DNA of 11,493 nt. It comes from Candidatus Omnitrophota bacterium (GTDB taxonomy: Bacteria; Omnitrophota; Gorgyraeia; Gygaellales; Profunditerraquicolaceae). The notes under the pieces are model-generated. The model was not told where the DNA came from, did no database searches, and saw only the letters and a list, made by a program, of their open reading frames with translations. Of the stretch, positions 1 to 5,969 are shown in pieces. The first letter of the stretch is position 1. The number at the start of each line of letters is the position of its first letter. The stretch is taken from positions 1-11,493 of the forward strand of contig JAQUOO010000034.1 of NCBI GenBank assembly GCA_028717055.1, in the 5' to 3' direction. The position numbers were made by a program, and so were the translations under genes.

Positions 1-1095
1 GCAGCATTGGGGGATTACCCCTAAATCTTCAGCGCATAAGATCATCCTGGTGCTTTTAAGCATAACTTCCAGGATTTTCCTGCCGTGCTCGCGCCACTCC
101 GCTTCATTAACCGGGTCAAAAGACCCGTGCAGACCCTGATTCTCAAGCGGATCATTATGAGGAATGCTCCAGATGCGGAACAAGCCCACTACGTGGTCAA
201 CCCTCAAGATATCGTAGAAATTCTCCGCGTATTTCAACTTTTCTTTTAAATAAAGATACCCTTCGTCGGAGATCCTGCTCCAATTATACGTAGGCATTCC
301 CCAGCGCTGGCCCTTAGAGCAATACATATCCGGAGGAGCTCCCGCGGCAAATTCCAGTTTAAAAAATTCCGGATGCGCCCAGACATCGCTGGAATCGCGG
401 GAGACCAAAATCGGCAAATCTCCGTTGATGAAAACCTTTTTCTCTTTCGCGTATTCTTTAACCGCCTTGAATTGTTCAAAAAGCTGCCATTGAACCCATT
501 TCTGGAACTTAATCTCCAGGGCGTTCTCTTTGCGGAAATTTTCTAACGCTGCCTTATCGCGGTTTCTAAACTCCGGCGGCCAATCATACCAGGCGCTCTC
601 CCCGAATTTTGACTTAAGCGTTTTGAATAAAACGTAATCCAACAGCCAATACGCGTTATCGCTCCTGAAACGGCTGAAGGCTTCCGAGTCAACGTCAGCG
701 TTTAATGAAAAAATCTCCCGCAGGACGCGCAATTTTTCATTTTTAACGCTGTAATCCACATATTTCTTGTCGGATTTTAAGTTCTTGCGCAGGGCTTCGA
801 TTTGCCTTTTTATGGATTTGTCTTTAGGCAGGTCTAAATCAACCAGGGAGATATAAAGCGGCTCGAGCGCAAACGCGCTTAAGGCATCGTATGGGCAAAA
901 CAGGCCGCCCATATCATTCATCGGCAAGAGCTGGACTACTGAATTGCCCGTATCGCGGCACCAATCAATGACTGATTTTAAATCCGCCAAATCTCCGATA
1001 CCAAAACTATTTTTTGAATGGAGCGAAAATACCGGAACCAATACTCCTGCCCTTTTGCGGGGAAAAAAATACTCTAGTTGGCTTGCTTGCGGCAT
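1..1095 (-). CDS. malQ: 4-alpha-glucanotransferase (amylomaltase, GH77), 3' end outside window
   Basis: Transfers alpha-1,4-glucan segments between maltodextrins or to glucose in the cytoplasm (glycogen/maltodextrin metabolism). I translated the minus strand from ATG at 1095 and it stays open for exactly 365 codons to the window edge. Visible GH77 marks: an SPY-like motif reading CPYDALSAFA (res. 67-76), FINGDLPILVSRDSSDVWA (223-241), GAPPDMYCSKGQRWGMPTYNW-type core (251-271), the nucleophile Asp300 in LRVDHVVG and the acid/base Glu356 in CAEDLG. The third catalytic Asp expected about 50 residues later is off the window. The ALEPLYISL segment after the SPY motif differs from the GNPLL form of Thermus/E. 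coli enzymes. The start lies 10 bases after the pilD stop with no clear Shine-Dalgarno, so translation is probably coupled; an in-frame stop at 1114-1116 limits the start to this region. Family assignment is firm; native substrate is not shown. Confidence 0.93.
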   Translation of the reverse strand, partial: MPQASQLEYFFPRKRAGVLVPVFSLHSKNSFGIGDLADLKSVIDWCRDTGNSVVQLLPMNDMGGLFCPYDALSAFALEPLYISLVDLDLPKDKSIKRQIEALRKNLKSDKKYVDYSVKNEKLRVLREIFSLNADVDSEAFSRFRSDNAYWLLDYVLFKTLKSKFGESAWYDWPPEFRNRDKAALENFRKENALEIKFQKWVQWQLFEQFKAVKEYAKEKKVFINGDLPILVSRDSSDVWAHPEFFKLEFAAGAPPDMYCSKGQRWGMPTYNWSRISDEGYLYLKEKLKYAENFYDILRVDHVVGLFRIWSIPHNDPLENQGLHGSFDPVNEAEWREHGRKILEVMLKSTRMILCAEDLGVIPQCC

Positions 1096-1105
1096 CTTGA
1101 TTTCA

Positions 1106-1912
1106 TTAAGGAATTAAAAGGCGCAATATTTTATCTGACCAGAATATTGACACCAATGCTGCAAAAGATAAAAATGGCCCGTAAGGAATAGTGTGGTCTT
1201 TTTTAGCCGTAAGGATAATCAGGCCGATGATCGCGCCGAAAAATGGAGCGACGAAAAAAGTAAGCAGAGCGCGAGGCACACCCAGAAAAGCGCCAATCAT
1301 TGCCAGAAGCTTTATATCGCCGCCGCCCATCGATTCGGTTTCTCCGTTTATGGGATGATTCTTGAGCAGTTTGAAATAAACCAGGTCGAACAACCAGCCG
1401 GTCAGGTAAATCACTCCGCCGCCTACGATAATCCCGGCAAGCGAGCTTAACATCGGCTTGAAGCTAAACGCCAGAGGGCTCAAATTAAACCCTCTTACCG
1501 AATTTAAAATGAACCCGATAATAAGCCCGCCGATGGATATTTCATCCGGTATGATTCTATGCTCGATATCTACAAACGTCGCGATGATAAGCGCCGAGGC
1601 AAGCACCAGGTAAAAGAAGAAATTATAACTTAATCCGTAACGCATAAAGAAGGCTAAAAATAAAAACGCGGTCAGAAGCTCAACAAGCGGGTAACGCAAT
1701 GATATTTTTTCCTTGCAGAAACGGCATCTGCCCTTTAACAGGATAAAACTTATAAAAGGAATATTGTCGTAACCGGGTATCCTTTTTTTGCACTTGGGGC
1801 AGTGCGAACGCGGCCAGACGACCGATTCGGATTTAGGCATACGGTGGATACAGACGTTCAAGAAACTTCCGATGATAGAGCCAAAAATAAAAACTATTAA
1901 TTTCCCAATCAT
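1106..1912 (-). CDS. pilD: Prepilin peptidase / N-methyltransferase (type IV leader peptidase, A24)
   Basis: Inner-membrane aspartic protease that cleaves the leader of type IV prepilins or type II secretion pseudopilins and methylates the new N-terminus. The 268-residue length is typical. An N-terminal segment with GSFLNVCIHRMP leads into the cytoplasmic zinc-binding region, with two CxxC pairs (Cys38/Cys41 and Cys63/Cys66). Several hydrophobic membrane segments follow. The two catalytic aspartates are Asp115 in VDIEHRIIPD and Asp199 in the GGGD motif. Both enzymatic halves therefore look intact. Its ATG overlaps the aroE stop by 4 bases (ATGA), implying translational coupling. No pilin or secretion gene is nearby, so whether it serves pili, competence or secretion cannot be told. 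The symbol pilD is used in the general sense (gspO/comC are equivalents). Confidence 0.95.
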   Translation of the reverse strand: MIGKLIVFIFGSIIGSFLNVCIHRMPKSESVVWPRSHCPKCKKRIPGYDNIPFISFILLKGRCRFCKEKISLRYPLVELLTAFLFLAFFMRYGLSYNFFFYLVLASALIIATFVDIEHRIIPDEISIGGLIIGFILNSVRGFNLSPLAFSFKPMLSSLAGIIVGGGVIYLTGWLFDLVYFKLLKNHPINGETESMGGGDIKLLAMIGAFLGVPRALLTFFVAPFFGAIIGLIILTAKKDHTIPYGPFLSFAALVSIFWSDKILRLLIP

Positions 1913-2754
1913 AGCTTTTTCACTCCTTTTTCTAATGCTTTACGCATTGCCTCCACCGGCGTCCTGGCAGGAGATATCCATAAATCAAAGGCCTCTGCTC
2001 CCTGATAAAGAAGCATGCCTAACCCATTTGAATACGCAAGCCCGTTTTCTTCGGCCAATTTCAGCAATTTTGTCCGGGCGGGATTATAAATTAAATCGTA
2101 AATAAACAATCCGGGGGTTAATTGGGATTTATCCACTAAAAGCGGGTCGGTTTCTTTCATTCCCACCGGCGAAGTGTTAATCAAAATATCTTTTTCTTTC
2201 AGTTTCAACCAGTCTATATTCTGCGCAGCCACGAATTGAGTATCCGGGAATATCTGATTGAATCTTTGCATCAGACTCAAGGAACGGAATTTATCTATAT
2301 CATAAATTGCCACTTCCTGAATCTTCTTTTTCCCCAAAGCGTAACAAACCGCCCGGGCCGCTCCCCCCGCCCCAATAATAGCTGCTTTCCTGGGAACGAC
2401 CTTAAGTTCTCTAAGATGTGCGGTAAATCCGAGATAATCGGTATTGAACAATTTAAGCTTACCGGACTTGTCTACAACCAGAGTATTGGCTGCGGATATG
2501 ACTCTGACCGCGCTTGATAAATAACCGTCTACCAGATGAAGGATTTCTTCTTTATAAGGAATAGTTATATTCAAGCCGCAAATATTCCTCTTCTTAAGAT
2601 TGTTTAAAAAAGGCTTGAGCTCTTTTCTCTCTAAAGGAAATAATTTATACTTGGCTTTTATCTTCAGAGAAGAAAAGGCCGCATTGTGCATTAACGGCGA
2701 CAGGCTATGCTGGATAGGATTACCGACTAAACCATAAACACGTCCGTTATTCAT
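1909..2754 (-). CDS. aroE: Shikimate dehydrogenase
   Basis: Reduces 3-dehydroshikimate to shikimate in the aromatic amino acid pathway (cytoplasmic). 281 residues, near the usual 270-290. Substrate-binding half: VGNPIQHSLSP with Ser17 and Ser19, NITIPYK with catalytic Lys68, and NTD with catalytic Asp106. Nucleotide-binding half: GAGGAA at 128-133, and near the C-terminus the NGLGMLLYQGAEAF motif. The second strand of the Rossmann fold ends in IYDID (Asp152, Asp154), where NADP-specific AroE enzymes carry the NRT motif that holds the 2'-phosphate. This suggests NAD(H) preference, as in some quinate/shikimate dehydrogenases, although the full pathway context of those is absent here. The gene overlaps leuA by 4 bases upstream and pilD by 4 bases downstream. 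Alternative: quinate/shikimate dehydrogenase paralogue; I favour the biosynthetic enzyme because it sits in an anabolic operon. Confidence 0.94.
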   Translation of the reverse strand: MNNGRVYGLVGNPIQHSLSPLMHNAAFSSLKIKAKYKLFPLERKELKPFLNNLKKRNICGLNITIPYKEEILHLVDGYLSSAVRVISAANTLVVDKSGKLKLFNTDYLGFTAHLRELKVVPRKAAIIGAGGAARAVCYALGKKKIQEVAIYDIDKFRSLSLMQRFNQIFPDTQFVAAQNIDWLKLKEKDILINTSPVGMKETDPLLVDKSQLTPGLFIYDLIYNPARTKLLKLAEENGLAYSNGLGMLLYQGAEAFDLWISPARTPVEAMRKALEKGVKKL

Positions 2755-4256
2755 TTGGACTCTATTCTATTGACGCTATCCAGATACGCCCGGATAGCAG
2801 CTTCGATTATATCTGTGCTTGAGCCGCGACCGCTATAGATAGAATTGCCTATCTTTAGCTTAAGGCTCACTTGCCCCAAGGCATCTTTGCCGGAAGTAAC
2901 TGCCTCCAGCCGGAAATCTTCCAACTTCACTTTATAACCGGTAATCTTATCTATGGCCTTAAAACAGGCGTCTACCGGCCCGTCTCCGGAGGAAACCCCG
3001 GATACATTCTTCGATTTCTTAATCAAAACTACTCTTGCTTCCGGTTTAATTTTTGTTCCAGAGGTAACCTCAAAGCCGCTCAACTGCCAAAGCGGCTTGA
3101 TCACGCTGATCTCGTCTTCAACGATCGTCCTCAAATCGTCGTCAAAAATATCTTTCTTTTTATCGGCGACTTCCTTAAAGCGGATGAAAGCCTTATTCAA
3201 CTGCTCATCGTTCAAATGGAATCCCAGCGATTTCAGCCTGTCTCCGAAAGCGTGCCTGCCGGAATGCTTGCCGAGAATGAGCCGGCTTGAAGATATGCCG
3301 ACTTCTTTAGGGTCCATAATCTCATATGTAGTCCGGTTCTTGAGCACCGCATCCTGATGGATGCCGGACTCATGAGCAAAGGCGTTGCTTCCGACGATGG
3401 CTTTATTCGGGGGGATAACAAAATTCGTAAGATTGCTCACCAGGCGCGAAGTGCGGAATATTTCTTTTGTATCGATACCCGTGTAAAATCCGCCAAAAAT
3501 ATCCTTGCGGGTCTTAAGCGCCATAACTATTTCTTCCAATGACGCGTTGCCTGCCCGCTCGCCGATTCCGTTAATCGTGCAATGCACCTGGCGCGCTCCG
3601 GCCAAAACAGCTGAAATGGAATTAGCCGTAGCCAACCCAAGGTCGTTATGGCAATGTGTAGCGATTATCGCTTTTTCAATATTAGGCACATTATTTTTTA
3701 TATCTTCAATAAGCGAGAATATTTCCTGCGGATAACTATATCCTACGGTATCCGGGATATTGATCGTTTTGGCGCCTTCATTTATAGCCATCTCGATCAT
3801 CCTGAAAAGAAAATCCCTTTCTGTGCGCGTTGCATCCTCCGGAGAGAATTCTATATCCGGGCAGAATTTCCCGGCTTGCCGTATAGAAACCTTCGCGATA
3901 TCCTCGATCTCATCCTCGGCCTTCCTGAATTTATATTTCAAGTGGATCTTAGAGGTAGCCAAAAACAAATGTATGCGCGGCTTCTTCGCTTTCCTGAGTG
4001 AAGCGCCGGCTTTTTCGATGTCTTTAGGTATGCAACGGGCAAGAGCGCAGACTCCTGACTTCCTGATGGCTTTGGCGATCTGGCTGACTGCCGCAAAGTC
4101 ATCGGGAGAAGCGACCGGAAAACCTGCCTCTATAATATCAACTCCCAGCCTCTCCAGCTGGCCGGCAACCTCCAGTTTCTGTAAGCTGTTCAACGCCGCG
4201 CCCGGAGCCTGTTCTCCATCGCGCAAAGTAGTATCAAATATTATTATTTTCTCCAT
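2751..4256 (-). CDS. leuA: 2-isopropylmalate synthase
   Basis: Condenses acetyl-CoA with 2-oxoisovalerate, the first committed step to leucine. 501 residues, close to the bacterial norm of 500-525. The N-terminal TIM-barrel begins with FDTTLRDGEQAPG (metal ligand Asp8, Arg12). The HCHND motif supplies His201 and His203, followed by GIGERAGN (Asn237). The C-terminal 120-130 residues (GTKIKPEARVVL through GRGSSTDIIEAAIRAYLD) match the leucine-binding LeuA dimer domain, so feedback inhibition by leucine is expected. Citramalate or homocitrate synthase are close relatives; the ilv genes upstream favour LeuA. The ATG at 4256 is preceded by an AT-only stretch with no Shine-Dalgarno, and a TATAAT lies 24-29 bases upstream, so it may be read from a short leader. 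No leuB, leuC or leuD is in the window. Confidence 0.95.
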   Translation of the reverse strand: MEKIIIFDTTLRDGEQAPGAALNSLQKLEVAGQLERLGVDIIEAGFPVASPDDFAAVSQIAKAIRKSGVCALARCIPKDIEKAGASLRKAKKPRIHLFLATSKIHLKYKFRKAEDEIEDIAKVSIRQAGKFCPDIEFSPEDATRTERDFLFRMIEMAINEGAKTINIPDTVGYSYPQEIFSLIEDIKNNVPNIEKAIIATHCHNDLGLATANSISAVLAGARQVHCTINGIGERAGNASLEEIVMALKTRKDIFGGFYTGIDTKEIFRTSRLVSNLTNFVIPPNKAIVGSNAFAHESGIHQDAVLKNRTTYEIMDPKEVGISSSRLILGKHSGRHAFGDRLKSLGFHLNDEQLNKAFIRFKEVADKKKDIFDDDLRTIVEDEISVIKPLWQLSGFEVTSGTKIKPEARVVLIKKSKNVSGVSSGDGPVDACFKAIDKITGYKVKLEDFRLEAVTSGKDALGQVSLKLKIGNSIYSGRGSSTDIIEAAIRAYLDSVNRIESK

Positions 4257-4279
4257 ATTTTTAATTTTTAACTAAAAAA

Positions 4280-4285
4280 ATTATA
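4280..4285 (-). promoter_or_regulatory. Candidate -10 box upstream of leuA
   Basis: A perfect TATAAT on the minus strand, placed to start transcription roughly 16 bases before the leuA ATG. The best -35 at 18-base spacing (4304-4309, TTGTGC) is poor. A perfect TTGACA at 4290-4295 is only 4 bases away and cannot serve as its -35. Seven T residues follow the box on the minus strand. AT-rich sequence makes a chance match quite possible. Confidence 0.3.
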
Positions 4286-4287
4286 CT

Positions 4288-4419
4288 AATGTCAAATAAC
4301 AAAGCACAAAATCCAAAATAAATCTAAAGGTCAAATTTCAAATAACAAAACATCGGTTTTGATATTTGAAATTTGGATTTATTTTGGATTTTGGATTTTG
4401 GATTTTGTCATTTGTCATT
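4288..4419. repeat. 132-base imperfect inverted repeat filling the ilvC-leuA spacer
   Basis: Two 64-base arms (4288-4351 and 4356-4419) flank the 4-base loop ATCG. By hand alignment 49 of 64 positions are complementary, with perfect blocks next to the loop and in the middle of the arm. The left arm contains the 12-base word TCAAATAACAAA twice (4292-4303, 4338-4349). The right arm carries a tandem GGATTTT run (about 4386-4406). It accounts for most of the 175 bases between ilvC and leuA; I see no ORF there. As RNA in the direction of the genes it would form one long AU-rich hairpin, followed 7 bases later by a run of seven U. It could act as a weak terminator, an mRNA-stabilising hairpin or a dispersed mobile repeat. 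Confidence 0.8.
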
Positions 4420-4431
4420 AAAGTTGTAGCT

Positions 4432-5424
4432 TTATTTCTTCATCCAGGGCATCATTTCACGCAGCTGCTTTCCGACTTTCTCGATCAAATGATTGTCTCC
4501 CTCGGAAATTAACTTATTGAAATTCGGCCTGCCTGCCTCATTTTCCTTAATCCATTCGCGGGCAAATTTTCCGTTCTTAATCTCTTTTAAAATCTTTTTC
4601 ATTTCTTTGCGGGTCTTCTGCGTAATGATTCGCGGGCCTCTGGATAAATCCCCGTAACAGGCGGTATTGGAAACGCCTCTACGCATTCCGGAAATACCCC
4701 TCTCCTGAATCAAATCCGTGATTAATTTTAACTCGTGCAAAACTTCAAAATAGGCGATCTCCGGCTGGTATCCTGCTTCAATCAAAGTATCAAAACCTGC
4801 TTTGATTAATTCGCTTACTCCGCCGCAAAGCACAGCCTGCTCGCCGAACAAATCGGTCTCTGTTTCTTCGTCAAAAGTCGTCTCGATTACGCCTGCGGTA
4901 GTAGCCTTGATTGCCTTGGCGTAAGCTAAGGCTAAATCTCTTGCCTGTCCGGTTGCATTCTGGTAAACCGCGATTAACGAAGGCACGCCTTTGCCCTCTT
5001 CATACATCTTTCTGACTAAAGCGCCCGGCCCTTTAGGAGCCACCATAAACACATCCACGTTCTTCGGAGGCTTAATCTGCTTAAAACGGATATTGAATCC
5101 ATGCGAGAAACAAAGCGCCTTGCCTTTTTTAAGGTTTGGCTTTATGGCTTCTTTATAAACCATAGCCTGCACATGATCCTGGGTCAAAATCTGGATAATA
5201 TCAGCTGCCTTGGCTGCCTCGGCGGCTGAAACAGGGGTAAATCCGTCGGCTTTAGCTTGTTCATAATTCGGCGTTCCGGCCATTTCGGAAACCACCACGT
5301 GCATCCCGGAATCCCTTAAACATAGTGATTGGCCGCGGCCCTGGATGCCGTAACCGATAATCGCAATAGTTTTATTTTTCAGTAAATTTAAATCCGCGTC
5401 CTTGTCGTAGTAAATCTTTGCCAT
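4432..5424 (-). CDS. ilvC: Ketol-acid reductoisomerase, class I
   Basis: Isomerises and reduces 2-acetolactate (or 2-aceto-2-hydroxybutyrate) to the dihydroxyacid in valine/isoleucine synthesis. 330 residues, the class I (short) length. The Rossmann motif is GYGIQGRG (24-31). Catalytic and metal residues are kept: His108 (CFSHGF), Lys131 (APKGPG), Asp191 and Glu195 (DLFGEQ), Glu227 and Glu231 (EVLHELKLI), Ser252. Two things are odd. The cofactor loop reads SEMAGTPNYEQA, with Glu47 at the end of the second strand and no Arg/Ser-Ser for the NADPH 2'-phosphate. The usual TAEYGD is TACYGD (Cys256). I chose ATG at 5424 over the in-frame TTG at 5430 because AGGAG at 5431-5435 is 6 bases from the ATG and would abut the TTG. 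It follows ilvN after a structured spacer. Confidence 0.95.
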   Translation of the reverse strand: MAKIYYDKDADLNLLKNKTIAIIGYGIQGRGQSLCLRDSGMHVVVSEMAGTPNYEQAKADGFTPVSAAEAAKAADIIQILTQDHVQAMVYKEAIKPNLKKGKALCFSHGFNIRFKQIKPPKNVDVFMVAPKGPGALVRKMYEEGKGVPSLIAVYQNATGQARDLALAYAKAIKATTAGVIETTFDEETETDLFGEQAVLCGGVSELIKAGFDTLIEAGYQPEIAYFEVLHELKLITDLIQERGISGMRRGVSNTACYGDLSRGPRIITQKTRKEMKKILKEIKNGKFAREWIKENEAGRPNFNKLISEGDNHLIEKVGKQLREMMPWMKK

Positions 5425-5430
5425 TTGCAA

Positions 5431-5435
5431 CTCCT
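5431..5435 (-). promoter_or_regulatory. Ribosome binding site that fixes the ilvC start
   Basis: AGGAG on the minus strand, 6 bases before ATG at 5424. Directly upstream is AAAATTGA (5437-5444), one arm of a possible hairpin, so access to this site may depend on RNA folding. Confidence 0.8.
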
Positions 5436-5436
5436 C

Positions 5437-5469
5437 TCAATTTTCCCGATTTACGGGTTATAAAATTGA
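5437..5469 (-). promoter_or_regulatory. Hairpin immediately upstream of the ilvC ribosome binding site
   Basis: On the + strand TCAATTTT (5437-5444) is perfectly complementary to AAAATTGA (5462-5469). Inside lies a second short stem, CCCG (5445-5448) with CGGG (5454-5457), around a 5-base loop, leaving a 4-base bulge at 5458-5461. The outer arm ends one base from the AGGAG of ilvC. The segment 5464-5469 is also part of the neighbouring palindrome (5464-5501), so the two structures cannot form fully at once. Pairing is read directly; a regulatory role is inference. Confidence 0.5.
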
Positions 5470-5501
5470 CCCCGAGCGACCGCGCGAGGGGCCGATCAAT
5501 T
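5464..5501. repeat. GC-rich REP-like palindrome in the ilvN-ilvC junction
   Basis: AATTGA (5464-5469) and TCAATT (5496-5501) flank a core with symmetric stems: CCCC (5470-5473) with GGGG (5488-5491), and GCG (5476-5478) with CGC (5483-5485), loop ACCG. GA/GA opposes itself as a 2x2 internal loop and CCGA (5492-5495) is a bulge. The core is far more GC- and CpG-rich than the surroundings. The ilvN stop codon (5496-5498) lies inside the outer arm. The form resembles dispersed CCCCGAGCG-type palindromes of other uncultured bacteria, which I recall only in general terms. No strong U-run follows on the transcript, so it is not a classic intrinsic terminator. Confidence 0.65.
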
Positions 5502-5969
5502 ACTTATCGCCAATTTCCCTGTCCTCACCAACTCCTGAATTTCAAATTTGCTTAGTTCATCCAAAAGCGATTTTATCTGATGGCCTTCGCCTACCGCTTC
5601 AATAATAGCCATATTGCCTTTACGCTGGATGATCTTTCCCACATATTTCTTAAAAATATTCTCAAGTTTTGCCTTTTCCCTGGATGAATATTTTACCTTT
5701 GCCAAAACAAGCTCGCGGTCAATATGCTCTTTCTTCGTAAAATCCGTCACCGTTATAACATCAATCAGCTTGTTCAGCTGTTTATTAATCTGCTCAAGAA
5801 CATTTTCGTCTTTAGCCTCGACTACAATCGTCATATAGGAGACAAGCGGATCCAAGGTTTCGCTGACTGCTAAAGAAGCGATATTGTATCCGCGGGCGCT
5901 GAAAAGCCCGGCAATGCGGGCTAAAACCCCGAATTTATTCTCAACTAATACCGAAATCGTATGCCTCAT
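5496..5969 (-). CDS. ilvN: Acetolactate synthase small (regulatory) subunit
   Basis: Regulatory partner of IlvB; it raises catalytic activity and confers valine feedback inhibition. 157 residues, the usual size for the IlvN/IlvH family with two domains. The N-terminal ACT domain begins HTISVLVENKFGVLARIAGL (3-22) and continues FSARGYNIASLAVSET. The C-terminal domain (about 75-157) includes the family's RELVLAKV and AIIEAVGEGHQI segments. Its ATG (5969-5967) shares one base with the ilvB stop TAA (TAATG), so the two subunits are translationally coupled, which suits a stoichiometric complex. The last codon and stop fall within the 5464-5501 palindrome. IlvH is the equivalent name in E. coli. 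Confidence 0.95.
   Translation of the reverse strand: MRHTISVLVENKFGVLARIAGLFSARGYNIASLAVSETLDPLVSYMTIVVEAKDENVLEQINKQLNKLIDVITVTDFTKKEHIDRELVLAKVKYSSREKAKLENIFKKYVGKIIQRKGNMAIIEAVGEGHQIKSLLDELSKFEIQELVRTGKLAISN

Noticed and set aside
246..479. 77-codon minus-strand frame
   Set aside because: It lies inside malQ in another frame; malQ is open throughout with intact GH77 motifs.
3760..4275. 171-codon open frame on the + strand opposite leuA
   Set aside because: It mirrors leuA codon structure, has no recognisable domain or ribosome binding site, and leuA is complete with all motifs.
4280..4295. TTGACA followed by TATAAT as a consensus promoter
   Set aside because: The two hexamers are only 4 bases apart, so they cannot be used together; only the -10 box is kept as a weak candidate.
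5425..5430. TTG start at 5430 giving IlvC two more residues
   Set aside because: The AGGAG abuts the TTG, while the ATG at 5424 has ideal 6-base spacing and gives the usual MAKIYYDKD-type start.
5464..5501. Palindrome as an intrinsic terminator after ilvN
   Set aside because: It is followed on the transcript by UUUUAUAA rather than a solid U-run, and it would cut ilvC from its operon; a repeat or regulatory hairpin fits better.
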